Source: Onishia niordana (GTDB taxonomy: Bacteria; Pseudomonadota; Gammaproteobacteria; Pseudomonadales; Halomonadaceae). Taken from it: 64,000 nt of DNA. Location: assembly GCF_004798965.1 (NCBI RefSeq), contig NZ_SDSD01000005.1, forward strand, positions 1 to 64,000, given 5' to 3'. The notes beneath the pieces were generated by a model. It made no database searches. It was not told the DNA's origin and saw nothing but the letters and a program-made list of their open reading frames with translations. Below are positions 1 to 8,031 of the stretch, piece by piece (position 1 is the first letter of the stretch; every line of letters starts with the position of its first letter). Position numbers and translations under genes: made by a program.

Positions 1-22
1 TAGCAGCCTGATGGGCGGCTTA

Positions 23-81
23 GTCCAACAGGCATTTATACGCCATGCTCCGCACGGCGAAGAAATGCTGAACAGTTGGAC
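23..81 (+). other. Integron attC-like recombination site (first)
   Basis: The site begins with GTCCAAC (23-29), which fits RYYYAAC, and ends with GTTGGAC (75-81), which fits GTTRRRY; the two are exact reverse complements. Inside, CAGGCATTT pairs with AAATGCTG leaving one unpaired G, and CGCC pairs with GGCG around an 11-base loop. Complementary outer boxes, an inner stem with an extrahelical base and a length near 60 bp are the hallmarks of attC sites recognised by integron integrases as folded single strands. No integrase gene is in the window, so the platform would lie to the left. Confidence 0.65.
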
Positions 82-161
82 GTCCAGACAAGAGAGCTTC
101 TACATTTATCTTATCGGCCAGCCGTACGTTAGGCTGAATGAGAAAAGGCGGAAGGTGCATC

Positions 162-596
162 ATGAGCAACGAACAGACGCACACTGGCAGCTGCTTCTGC
201 GGTGCAGTTCAGTTAATCGTTTCTGGCGATCCCGTCGCCATGGGCTATTGCCACTGTGAATCGTGTCGGCACTGGTCAGCCGGACCAGTAAATGCCTTCA
301 CTCTGTGGAAGCCGGAAGCAGTGAAAATCACTCAGGGTGCCGCCAATATCGGTACTTACGCTAAGACTCCGCAAAGCCATCGAAAATGGTGCAAAATGTG
401 CGGAGGGCATGTTCTAACTGAGCACCCGTCGATAGGGGTAACTGATGTGTACGCTGCGGTGATACCTAGCTTTCCATTTAAAGCTGACGTTCATGTGCAT
501 TACCAGGAAGCTGTATTACGTATTCACGATGGCATCACCAAGTTGAAAGATGTCCCTGAAGAAATGGGTGGCTCTGGCGAGAGTATTGCTGAGTAG
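162..596 (+). CDS. GFA (CENP-V/glutathione-dependent formaldehyde-activating type) family protein, probable integron cassette gene
   Basis: This 144-residue protein has the GFA-family cysteine pattern: C11 and C13 in SCFCGA, C30/C32/C35 in YCHCESC, and C77/C80 in KWCKMC. In the family these bind two zinc ions. The family includes the glutathione-formaldehyde enzyme Gfa, but most members have no known substrate, so no reaction is assigned. The ATG at 162 was chosen because it follows GGAAGG and starts at the family N terminus. Base composition is less GC-rich than the metabolic genes to the right. The gene fills the space between two attC-like sites, which makes it a one-gene integron cassette of about 600 bp. 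A second, diverged GFA gene lies at 12105. Confidence 0.85.
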   Translation: MSNEQTHTGSCFCGAVQLIVSGDPVAMGYCHCESCRHWSAGPVNAFTLWKPEAVKITQGAANIGTYAKTPQSHRKWCKMCGGHVLTEHPSIGVTDVYAAVIPSFPFKADVHVHYQEAVLRIHDGITKLKDVPEEMGGSGESIAE

Positions 597-621
597 CATC
601 GGAAGACGCAAATATCGGAGC

Positions 622-681
622 GCCCAACTAGGCCATGCAGCCGACGCCGCAAAGCGGCGCGGCTGATGGCTGGCGTTAATA
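622..681 (+). other. Integron attC-like recombination site (second)
   Basis: GCCCAAC (622-628) fits RYYYAAC, and a GTTAATA box (675-681) keeps the essential GTT. Between them is a long near-perfect hairpin: GCCAT, CAGCCG and CGCCGC pair with GCGGCG, CGGCTG and ATGGC around an AAA loop. One arm carries an unpaired G (about 637) and an unpaired A (about 644). Unpaired bases on one arm only are what give attC sites strand polarity. The core CAGCCGACGCCGC...GCGGCGCGGCTG resembles, from memory, the attC of aadA-type cassettes. The last box departs from GTTRRRY, consistent with this being the final cassette joined to ordinary chromosome. Confidence 0.78.
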
Positions 682-753
682 AGCTATGGCTGAACGTCTG
701 GTTCTGGCCGTAAGCAATTACAAGCCGGCTAATTGGAGACAGGGCCTTCTATC

Positions 754-963
754 CTAATCCAAGGCGGGTGTTACTCCCTTCATAGCGGCCCCATGCCGTG
801 GGGCCGCTGATGACACGCGAGGCCATTCCCGTTGCAGCGTCTCTTCCAGAAGCATGGCCAGGCGCTTGTGGTGCAGGGCGTCGGCGGTCGCGGCGTAGGA
901 GGGGGCATCCTTGGCTGTGAAGCCGTGGGCGGCGCCCTTGTAGAGCTCGGTGGTGTAGTCGCA
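754..963 (-). pseudogene. Dienelactone hydrolase family C-terminal remnant
   Basis: On the minus strand one frame reads a typical dienelactone hydrolase tail: ELYKGAAHGF carries the expected catalytic-His region, and APSYAATADALHHKR follows the family's usual end. The frame ends at a stop at 754-756. Upstream of about 963 the frame no longer resembles the family, and the nucleophile-Cys/Asp part is missing. Only about 65 of roughly 240 residues survive. It lies directly beside the end of the cassette array, so the deletion may belong to that junction. Confidence 0.6.
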
Positions 964-1171
964 TGATACTTCGTGACTCCCCGCCCGGTGGTCAGCCGCC
1001 GCGCCAGGCCACCAACTGTAGCGTCTCCACAGATCCCTCCCTCTGAGATTTCTTCTGGTCGGCCTCCTCGAATTCGTCCCGCTCTTACGGCCGCCTTGTC
1101 CGGCGGGCGCGGCTCGTCATCTGCTGGGCTTCCTCGTCACTCGCTGAGCCGTATTCGACAAAGGTCGGCTT

Positions 1172-1206
1172 GAGTAAACGTTTACTCTTTCTACGTAAAC
1201 GTTTAC
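1172..1206. promoter_or_regulatory. Tandem LacI-family operators upstream of the thuA-like operon
   Basis: There are two LacI/GalR-type palindromes. GAGTAAACGTTTACTC (1172-1187) is perfect over 16 bases; GTAAACGTTTAC (1195-1206) is perfect over 12. Their centres are 21 bp apart, two helical turns, so two dimers would sit on the same DNA face. A weak sigma70-like pair (TTGAGT at 1170, TACGTA at 1192) overlaps both, so binding should repress. The likely ligand-responsive protein is the LacI-family regulator at 3293-4264, whose gene follows the operon. Confidence 0.8.
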
Positions 1207-1276
1207 TTTTCTCGCCATGTCGCGGCGAATGGCGGCGACTCCATGCCCGCCAGGGCACGATCACGAGGAGACAGCC

Positions 1277-2056
1277 ATGACGATCAAGGTCACGGTCTGG
1301 GGCGAGAACGTCCATGAGCAGACCAACGAGGTGGTAGCGCGCATCTATCCGGAGGGCATGCACCAGTGCATCGCCCAAGGGCTCAACGAGGACCCGGAGA
1401 TCGTGGCCCGTGCGGTCATCCTGCAGGAACCCGAGCACGGCCTGAGCGAGGAGGTGCTGGAGAACACCGACGTGCTGCTGTGGTGGGGGCATGCCGCCCA
1501 CGGCGACGTGCGCGACGAGATCGTCGACCGCGTCCAGGCGCGGGTGCTGCAGGGCATGGGCCTGCTGGTACTGCATTCCGCCCACTATGCCAAGATCTTC
1601 AAGCGCTTGATGGGCACCACCTGCTCGCTGAAGTGGCGCGAGGCGGGGGAGCGCGAGCGGCTGTGGGTGGTCAACCCCGGCCATCCCATCGTCCAGGGTG
1701 TCGGCGACTACATCGAACTGCCGCATACCGAGATGTACGGCGAGCCCTTCGCCGTGCCCAACCCCGATGAGGTGGTCTTCATCAGCGCCTTCGAGGGCGG
1801 CGAGGTGTTCCGCTCCGGCCTCACCTACAAGCGGGGCAACGGCCGGATCTTCTATTTCCGTCCGGGACATGAGACCTACCCGATCTACTACGACGACCAG
1901 GTGCGCCGCGTGCTTAAGAACGGCGTGAAGTGGGCGCGTCCCGAGGGCTCGCGCTGGATCGACAGCTGCCCCAACGTGCCGCCCGAGCAGGCGCCCAATC
2001 CGGTGGAAGTCAAAGGCGAAGGGCTGCACAAGCCCGGTGAGGAGGGCTTCAAGTGA
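1277..2056 (+). CDS. ThuA-like sugar-utilisation protein
   Basis: This 259-residue protein matches the ThuA family, a class I glutamine-amidotransferase-like fold linked to catabolism of trehalose and related disaccharides. Recognisable segments are [12 protein letters not shown] (about residues 67-78), [11 protein letters not shown], and [11 protein letters not shown] towards the C terminus. The ATG at 1277 follows GAGGAG at good spacing; an earlier ATG at 1217 lies between the operators and this site and has no ribosome binding site. The stop overlaps the next gene's start (TGATG), so the two are translationally coupled. In Sinorhizobium thuA and thuB act together on keto-sugar intermediates. 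The exact sugar here is unknown, and no transporter accompanies the pair. Confidence 0.85.
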   Translation: MTIKVTVWGENVHEQTNEVVARIYPEGMHQCIAQGLNEDPEIVARAVILQEPEHGLSEEVLENTDVLLWWGHAAHGDVRDEIVDRVQARVLQGMGLLVLHSAHYAKIFKRLMGTTCSLKWREAGERERLWVVNPGHPIVQGVGDYIELPHTEMYGEPFAVPNPDEVVFISAFEGGEVFRSGLTYKRGNGRIFYFRPGHETYPIYYDDQVRRVLKNGVKWARPEGSRWIDSCPNVPPEQAPNPVEVKGEGLHKPGEEGFK

Positions 2057-3129
2057 TGCGATTGGCGATCATCGGAGCCGGCAGCATGGCCGGCGAACAT
2101 GCCAAGCACTTCGGGCGGCTGCCCGGCGTCGAGGTGGTGGCCGTGTGTGACATGGACGGCGACAGGGCCCGCGCCTTCGCCGAACGGCATGCCATCCCCG
2201 AGGCCTATACCGAACTCAGCGCCATGCTGGCGCGGGACGACATCCAGGCGGTGAGTAACGCCACCCCGGATGGGGTGCACAAGGTCACCTCCCTGGCCGC
2301 CATCGCGGCAGGCAAGCACATCCTCTGCGAGAAGCCGCTGGCGACCAACGAGGCCGATGCCCGGGAGATGGCGGCGGCGGCGCAGGAGGCCGGGGTGATC
2401 AACATGGTCAACTTAAGCTACCGCGATGCCCCGGCCATCCAGCACGCGCGAGAGCTGGTTGCTTCCGGCGCCCTCGGCCGGGTGATGCACGTGGACGCCA
2501 GCTACCGGCAGAGCTGGCTGGTCAGCCACGCCTGGGGACGCTGGGACCAGGACAGCCAGTGGTTATGGCGGCTCTCGGAAGGCCACGGCAGCAAGGGCGT
2601 GCTGGGGGATGTGGGGGTGCACATCCTCGATTTCGCCAGCTTCCCGGTGGGCGACATCACTAAGGTGAACTGTCGCCTCAAGTGCTTCGACAAGGCGCCC
2701 GGCAATCGCATCGATGACTACGTGCTGGACGCCAACGACAGCGCCCTGATGCAGGTGGAGTTCGCCGGCGGGGCGCTCGGCACGGTGCAGGCCACCCGCT
2801 GGGCCACCGGCCATCACAACGCCCTGACTCTCAGCGTCCACGGTGACCGGGGGGCGCTGCACATCGACCTGGATTCCGCCAGGGACAAGCTGCAGGTGTG
2901 CCTGGGCGCGGACGTCCACCCGGCGCGCTGGACCACGCTTAAGGCCCCGGCTACTCCGAGCATCTACCAACGCTTCGTCGACAGCATCGCCAGTGGCCAC
3001 AACGACCTGCCGGACTTCGCCCGTGGCGCGGCGCTTCAGAAGGTGCTGGATGCGTGCTTCCTTTCTCATGCCGAGGACCGCAGCCAGGCGCTGGTCGGCG
3101 GCGAGGTGGCCGAGCCCGTGACGGCCTGA
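2056..3129 (+). CDS. Gfo/Idh/MocA family NAD(P)-dependent oxidoreductase
   Basis: The protein is 357 residues. It begins with a Rossmann motif (AIIGAGSMAGEHAK), has the family EKPLATN motif (around residue 95), and continues with the C-terminal alpha/beta domain containing GDVGVHILD. The family oxidises or reduces sugars and inositols with NAD(P). Beside a ThuA protein it probably plays the ThuB role, oxidising a sugar hydroxyl to a ketone. The ATG at 2056 is chosen over the in-frame GTG at 2053 because it gives the TGATG overlap with the upstream gene. Substrate cannot be read from sequence. Confidence 0.88.
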   Translation: MRLAIIGAGSMAGEHAKHFGRLPGVEVVAVCDMDGDRARAFAERHAIPEAYTELSAMLARDDIQAVSNATPDGVHKVTSLAAIAAGKHILCEKPLATNEADAREMAAAAQEAGVINMVNLSYRDAPAIQHARELVASGALGRVMHVDASYRQSWLVSHAWGRWDQDSQWLWRLSEGHGSKGVLGDVGVHILDFASFPVGDITKVNCRLKCFDKAPGNRIDDYVLDANDSALMQVEFAGGALGTVQATRWATGHHNALTLSVHGDRGALHIDLDSARDKLQVCLGADVHPARWTTLKAPATPSIYQRFVDSIASGHNDLPDFARGAALQKVLDACFLSHAEDRSQALVGGEVAEPVTA

Positions 3130-3292
3130 CGCGGTCGCCGGATCGGCCTCTCTGTCTCGCCGGGCCTGCCGCCTCGAGCGTCCCGTTCCAGGTCGCGCCG
3201 TTGCGCAATTTCCGGCACAATCTCTCGCCGGAATGGGCGGCGAGAGTGGCGGCTGGCCACACCGGCTACTACCCGGGCGACGAGGCAGGAAC

Positions 3293-4264
3293 ATGAGCAG
3301 AGATCCGTCGAAGACGGCGACCATACGGGAAATCGCGCGGCAGGCCGAGGTGTCCATCGCCTCGGTCAGCCGCGCGCTCAATGGCAAGCCGGGCCTCAGC
3401 GAGGTGCTGCGTGACCATATCCTGGCCATCAGCCGCGAGATCGAGTATCGCCCCAGTGCCGCCGCCCGTCAGCTGATCAGCGGCAAGGCGGCGGTGGTGG
3501 GCATCTCGCTGGGGCGTCGCGACTTCGAATTGCGTCCCTACTACATCCTGCTCTACCAGCACCTGACCGTGGCGCTGCACCGCCAGGGCATGGTGCCCGT
3601 CTTCTTCGCCCACGATCAGACGGCGGCCCTTCCCGAGCAGGCCGGCGCCGCCATCCTGCTCGGCGAGTTCGCCGACGACCCGCGCCCGGCACTGATGGCG
3701 GCGCAGGGCGTGCCCGTGGTGCGCATCGGCCTGGCCGGAGAGGGATTCTCGGTAGCGCCTGAGGATCGCCACGGCATCTACCTGGCCACCCGCCACCTGA
3801 TCGAGCGGGGCCGGCGTCGCATCGCCTTCGTCGGCGACGACCTGGCGAGCCCCCACAGTCAGCACCGCCTGGGCGGCTATCGCCAGGCGCTCGAGGAGGC
3901 CGGCCTCGCGCCACACCTCATCGACATCCCCCCCAACCATGAGCCGGCGCTGACCGGCTATCGCTGGCTGAGTCGCTGCCTGCGAGAGGATTCCCACGCC
4001 TATGATGGCCTGGTCTGTGAGAACGATGAGCTCGCCAGGGGCTGCCTGACGGCCCTGGAGGATCATGGCATCGGCGTGCCGGACGAGGTCGCGGTCACCG
4101 GCTTCGACGACCTGCCGACCCTGGCCGAGTCCCTGACCACGGTGCGCCAGGACATCGCCGCCATCGCCGCCACAAGCGTCGAGCTGCTCGGCGAGGCCTT
4201 GGCCGGCAAGCCGCCTCGTCACGTCTCCCTGCCGGTGACGCTGGTGGTGCGCGAGACCGGCTAG
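3293..4264 (+). CDS. LacI-family transcriptional regulator
   Basis: The 323-residue protein starts with a LacI helix-turn-helix (TIREIARQAEVSIASVSRALNG, residues 10-31) and hinge region (YRPSAAARQL), followed by a periplasmic-binding-protein-like sensor domain that includes VTGFDDLP near the C terminus. It starts at the ATG at 3293 after GAGGCAGGA. It lies 160 bp downstream of the ThuA/oxidoreductase pair in the same direction. The two LacI-type palindromes at 1172-1206 are the obvious targets, giving local repression lifted by a sugar or sugar phosphate. Confidence 0.9.
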   Translation: MSRDPSKTATIREIARQAEVSIASVSRALNGKPGLSEVLRDHILAISREIEYRPSAAARQLISGKAAVVGISLGRRDFELRPYYILLYQHLTVALHRQGMVPVFFAHDQTAALPEQAGAAILLGEFADDPRPALMAAQGVPVVRIGLAGEGFSVAPEDRHGIYLATRHLIERGRRRIAFVGDDLASPHSQHRLGGYRQALEEAGLAPHLIDIPPNHEPALTGYRWLSRCLREDSHAYDGLVCENDELARGCLTALEDHGIGVPDEVAVTGFDDLPTLAESLTTVRQDIAAIAATSVELLGEALAGKPPRHVSLPVTLVVRETG

Positions 4265-4430
4265 AGCAGCGCTCCCTATGCTATCCCTTGATGACGATGC
4301 CTCGGTCGGATGAGAGGCAGTCTGATTGATAGGGTGGGGGCGGGCTGGCCGAGCGCCTCTGTCGAGTACTGCCCGCCCTTGGAGTTGGCGTGCCTGGTGG
4401 CCGCATATTGGGCCAGGCATTTATCGTTTC

Positions 4431-5849
4431 CTAGCCTTCGGCGGGATTTGGCTTCGATGGGTATTGCGTGGGATACGCATCCATATACGCCGTACACGCG
4501 CGTAGTATGCGCACGTCGTCAAACTTCCCGCCTGCCAGCTGGAAGCCAACTGGCAGGCCCTCATCGGTAAACCCGCAGGGCACCGAAGCAGCCGGTTGCT
4601 CACTGAGATTGAACGGGTAGCTGAACGGCGCCCATTCTTCCCAGTCGCGCATATCGCTGCCCGGGGGCGTCTCGTGGTTCACGGCGAAAGGTTGTATGGC
4701 CACCGTTGGTGTCATCAGCAGGTGATAGTCTCGGTTGAAATGCTCAAGCTGTTCGGTCAGTCGGGCACGCCCCTCTAGCGCCTGAAACAGGTCGAGAGAG
4801 CTCCAGTTCTGGGCACGCTGGGCATTGGAAACCAACCCGGGGTCCAGCAGCTTGCGCTCCTTGTCGTCGCACTGCGACCAGACAGCGAGCGAGGCGGTGA
4901 ACCAGATCTTCTCGAAGATATTGATCGGCGACTCGAAGCCGGGATGGATCTCGACCACCTCGGCACCCAGCGCTTCCAACTTTTGCGCGGCTTCCGCCAC
5001 ACGAGCTGCGACCTGTCTGTCGACCTTGGCGTATCCCAGCGTAGGGGAGTAGGCAATACGTAAGCCTTGCAGGTCGCACTCCAGGTCTGTACCCCAATCC
5101 TCGGGCTGGCCGCGAATCGCATACGGATCACGGTAATCATAGCGACCGATGATATTGAGCATGCGTGCGGCATCGCGGGGGTGGCGTGTCAGTGGGCCGA
5201 TACTCGATAGCAGGGGTGCCTTGGCCGGTGGTCTCTGGGGCGTCCAGCCAAAAGTCGGCTTGAAGCCGAAGACACCGGAAAACGCAGCCGGTATACGGAT
5301 GGACCCGCCGGAATCTCCGCCTTGGTGCAACACGCCCATGTTGAGCGCGGCAGCGGTGGCCGCACCACCTGATGAGCCACCAGGCGTAAGCTGTGTGTTC
5401 CAGGCATTGCATGTGGTGCCGTGAACGCGATTATCAGTGACGGCCTTCCAGCCAAATTCAGGGGTATTGGTCTTGCCCAGTATCACGGCCCCCGCGTCGC
5501 GTAATTTCTGTGCGGGTGGCGCATCCTTTTCACAGGGTACCGCACTGGTGGTCAGTGACCCTTCACGCGCTGGCATACCTGCCACATCGGTCAAATCCTT
5601 GAGTGATACCGGTATCCCGTCGATAGGGCTGAGTGGCGCACCTTGTCCCCAGCGCCGGGCCGAGGCTTTTGCAGCGGCTTCGGCAGCCTCGTGATCAACG
5701 TGGACATACGCGTTCACGGCCTCATTGAAGCGATCGATGCGATCAAGCGCCGCCCGAGTAGCCTCCAATGGTGACGCCTGACCTGACTCGAACAGCTTGG
5801 CCAGTTGACCGGCATCCATCGTGCCCAAATCGGTATCGTCGCTGCACAT
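4431..5849 (-). CDS. Amidase-signature family hydrolase
   Basis: The 472-residue protein carries the Ser-cisSer-Lys catalytic set of the amidase signature family: K84 in VSLKDLTDV, S159 in PGGSSGG, and S183 in GGDSGGSIRIPA. Length is normal. The family hydrolyses carboxamides in the cytosol; members range from GatA to aryl-acylamidases and specificity cannot be predicted here. There are no gatB or gatC neighbours, so a tRNA role is unlikely. The gene stands alone, convergent with the lacI gene on its downstream side. Confidence 0.88.
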   Translation of the reverse strand: MCSDDTDLGTMDAGQLAKLFESGQASPLEATRAALDRIDRFNEAVNAYVHVDHEAAEAAAKASARRWGQGAPLSPIDGIPVSLKDLTDVAGMPAREGSLTTSAVPCEKDAPPAQKLRDAGAVILGKTNTPEFGWKAVTDNRVHGTTCNAWNTQLTPGGSSGGAATAAALNMGVLHQGGDSGGSIRIPAAFSGVFGFKPTFGWTPQRPPAKAPLLSSIGPLTRHPRDAARMLNIIGRYDYRDPYAIRGQPEDWGTDLECDLQGLRIAYSPTLGYAKVDRQVAARVAEAAQKLEALGAEVVEIHPGFESPINIFEKIWFTASLAVWSQCDDKERKLLDPGLVSNAQRAQNWSSLDLFQALEGRARLTEQLEHFNRDYHLLMTPTVAIQPFAVNHETPPGSDMRDWEEWAPFSYPFNLSEQPAASVPCGFTDEGLPVGFQLAGGKFDDVRILRACTAYMDAYPTQYPSKPNPAEG

Positions 5850-6001
5850 GCTATACCTCGCTACTCGATGGTGATCTATTCAGTCTAGGCGTTGCTTTGT
5901 TGACTAGGTGGCTCCCTGATGATCAAGACTGATACGGGGGCGCTACTGGGAGCAGAGCGCATCTTGTCCGCTGATAGATGGCTGCAGGGGAGCGGCGCTG
6001 A

Positions 6002-6466
6002 TCAAATGATACCGGCATCCAGCCCCGCGGCCAGGTACAGCCCCAGTTCCTCGGCCTGGTCGACGAAGCCGTCCTGCCAGTCGCCGCGCAGCACCAGTGG
6101 CTCCTGCACCCACCGCCAGCATAGTCCTGTGATGATCGCTTCCACTGCTCGGCGAGTCCCTGTGCCATCATGGCCAGCGTGCACATAGAGCGCGCAGGGC
6201 AGCCCCTGTTTCTCCTCTAGCACGGCGTAGTAGCTTCGATCGAAGAAGTCTTTCAGGGCGCCGCTCATATAGCCTAGATTCTCGGTGGTACCGAGCAGGA
6301 TGGCATCGCAGGCGCGGATATCGTCGGGGCCGGCATCAAGGGGGGCTTTCACGACCACCTCGATGTCATCGAGATCAGGGTGATGCGCGCCACGCACAGC
6401 GGCGTCACGAAGGTGCTGGGTATTGGGGGAGGGCGCATGGGCCACGATCAAGAGGTGCTTGGTCAT
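6002..6466 (-). CDS. Flavodoxin-like / FMN-reductase family protein
   Basis: This short protein (154 residues) has a flavodoxin-like fold: an initial beta strand and phosphate loop (LLIVAHAPSPNTQHL), then the ILLGTTENLGYMSGALKDFFDRSYY segment typical of NAD(P)H-dependent FMN-binding proteins. A redox role with bound FMN is likely; the partner is unknown. It is transcribed leftwards as a single gene. Confidence 0.78.
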   Translation of the reverse strand: MTKHLLIVAHAPSPNTQHLRDAAVRGAHHPDLDDIEVVVKAPLDAGPDDIRACDAILLGTTENLGYMSGALKDFFDRSYYAVLEEKQGLPCALYVHAGHDGTGTRRAVEAIITGLCWRWVQEPLVLRGDWQDGFVDQAEELGLYLAAGLDAGII

Positions 6467-6534
6467 GGCAGATAGGGTGCCAGCCGGTACTGTGTCTGGC
6501 TAGAGGCCGGCCAGTGGTTAACTCAGGTTTGCGG

Positions 6535-6993
6535 TCATGAGTCAGTTCGCTGGTCGTCTGCCGGCGCGCTCGCTAGTGCCGCTGCATAGCAGGGCGGCGA
6601 GCTGAGGGTTCTGCCATCAGCCTCGCGGTCTTCCTCTGCCAGAGCCGTGAGCAGTGCCTTGCGAAGGATCGGCAGGTGCGACTGTTCCAGGTCGCGGGCG
6701 GCGGAGAGCAGCGTCAGGCGACCATGGCGCGCTAGGCGCATCAGCGGCAGTAGACAGCCCACACTATCGGCTATCTCCCAGCGATAGCGACGGGTGAAGA
6801 CCGCATGGCTGATTCTGTTTTGGTGCCAGTCGCGACGCAGGCCATTGGAGGGCGAAGCATCACGGTACCAGTCATTGAGTGCCAGCGTATCCCGCCGTTT
6901 GCCGCGCGGCCACAGCCGGTCCACCAGCACGCGCGCCCCGTCGTCGGCTTCCGGCGCGGCATAGATGCGCTTCAACTGAATGTCATGCGCCAT
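6535..6993 (-). CDS. DUF488 (YeaO-like) family protein
   Basis: The 152-residue protein matches the DUF488/YeaO family: an N-terminal LKRIY strand, RVLVDRLWPRG (about residues 21-31), DWYRDASPSNGLRRDW, the FTRRYRWE helix and LTLLSAARD near residue 100. The family is widespread and functionally uncharacterised. The usual segment between LR and FKRRY (often FGHDP-like) is replaced here by DWHQNRISHAV. The C-terminal 30 residues after AEEDREADG look like an unstructured addition. Confidence 0.8.
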   Translation of the reverse strand: MAHDIQLKRIYAAPEADDGARVLVDRLWPRGKRRDTLALNDWYRDASPSNGLRRDWHQNRISHAVFTRRYRWEIADSVGCLLPLMRLARHGRLTLLSAARDLEQSHLPILRKALLTALAEEDREADGRTLSSPPCYAAALASAPADDQRTDS

Positions 6994-7032
6994 GGCAAAC
7001 GACTCCTGTCGGTAACGTAGCCCTTGGAAAGG

Positions 7033-7926
7033 CTAGCCACCTCCTCCTTCGCTTGCCACATATTCGAGTGATTCAAGCGATTCGGTACCCGTGACGATGG
7101 CTTCCAGCTCGTCGCAGAAGGCGGTGAAAGCGTCGCTCGAGTGTCCCGGAGTGCGATGCAGCTCGATCTCGACATGTCCAAGCGGTGGTAGGCCCTCGTC
7201 GTCGCCGACGATACGGCAGCCCTCGGGTACGCTGCGTGGCGTCTTGACGGTGGCCGCCAGGCCCGCTTGTACCGGCAGGTTGATGCCGGTGGGCGACTGG
7301 CTCGAGTAACGCACGTCCCAGCGACGATCGCTGGGACCCAGCGCGGCAAATGCATGCGCGCGGAAGGTGCAGCCCTCGGGATTCAGGGCCAGCGGCAGGG
7401 TTTCCCAGTCCTCAATCGAGCGCTCCTCGGCCACCACCCACACCATGGGCTCGCGACCCAGCAGTCGGCCGGTTTGCGTCGGCCCATGGCGCACCACCAG
7501 GGCGGCATCCAGCAGGCCTTCCTGAAAGTCATGTACCAGCGAGCCGCTGATACTGCAGATGACCTCAAGGCGAACCTCGGGGAAGCGAGTGGCGAATCGG
7601 GGTAGCAGCTCAGGCAGGTAGGTACTGGCCTGTTCCTCAGAGGTTCCCAGGCGAATCAGCTCGCCTTGCCGATCTACTCCCATCACACGACGCGCCTCGT
7701 CCTGCAGCTTGAGAATATGACGGGCATAGGGCAGTAGGCGGCCTCCCGGTGAAGTCAACACCACGCTGCGGCTAGTGCGCTCAAACAGCGATTCGCCCAT
7801 TTGATCCTCTAGCCGCTTGATCTGCAGGCTGACCGCCGATTGGGTGCGATGCAGCACCTTGCCGGCGGCGCTGAAGCCCTCGCACTCGGCAACGGTGACG
7901 AAGGCGCGGAGCAGGTCGGTATCCAT
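7033..7926 (-). CDS. LysR-family regulator divergent from the 2OG-oxygenase/DddP-like operon
   Basis: The 297-residue protein has a LysR winged helix-turn-helix at the N terminus (LLRAFVTVAECEGFSAAGKVLHRTQSAVSLQIKRLE) and an effector-binding domain in two lobes. The tail is glycine-rich (ASEGGGG). It diverges from the gene at 8032 across a 105-bp gap, the classic LysR layout, so it probably controls that operon and itself in response to the operon's substrate or a pathway intermediate. Confidence 0.88.
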   Translation of the reverse strand: MDTDLLRAFVTVAECEGFSAAGKVLHRTQSAVSLQIKRLEDQMGESLFERTSRSVVLTSPGGRLLPYARHILKLQDEARRVMGVDRQGELIRLGTSEEQASTYLPELLPRFATRFPEVRLEVICSISGSLVHDFQEGLLDAALVVRHGPTQTGRLLGREPMVWVVAEERSIEDWETLPLALNPEGCTFRAHAFAALGPSDRRWDVRYSSQSPTGINLPVQAGLAATVKTPRSVPEGCRIVGDDEGLPPLGHVEIELHRTPGHSSDAFTAFCDELEAIVTGTESLESLEYVASEGGGG

Positions 7927-7976
7927 GATCTATGAGCCCTTGCAATCATTTTTATCTTAACCATTCATTTCTATTA

Positions 7977-8006
7977 TTGAACCTGCCTCTCTACCCTGTC
8001 TATACG
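7977..8006 (+). promoter_or_regulatory. Candidate sigma70 promoter of the DddP-like operon
   Basis: TTGAAC (7977-7982) and TATACG (8001-8006) are separated by 18 bp, with the ATG 26 bp further on and a GGAG ribosome site between. The DNA just upstream (about 7935-7980) is AT-rich and is where the divergent LysR protein should bind. The match is moderate and rests on spacing and context. Confidence 0.45.
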
Positions 8007-8031
8007 TAATTAATCAGGTAGGAGAAACGAC

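Noticed and set aside
128..134. GTTAGGC, a perfect GTTRRRY box before the GFA gene
   Set aside because: No partner RYYYAAC box or paired inner stem at attC spacing; the complete site lies at 23-81 instead.
11..259. Open plus frame of 82 codons at the left edge
   Set aside because: It runs across the first attC-like site into the GFA gene in another frame and has no ribosome site or recognisable motif.
3269..4420. Long minus frame opposite the LacI-family gene
   Set aside because: Antisense shadow of a well-supported gene; no motif or ribosome site.
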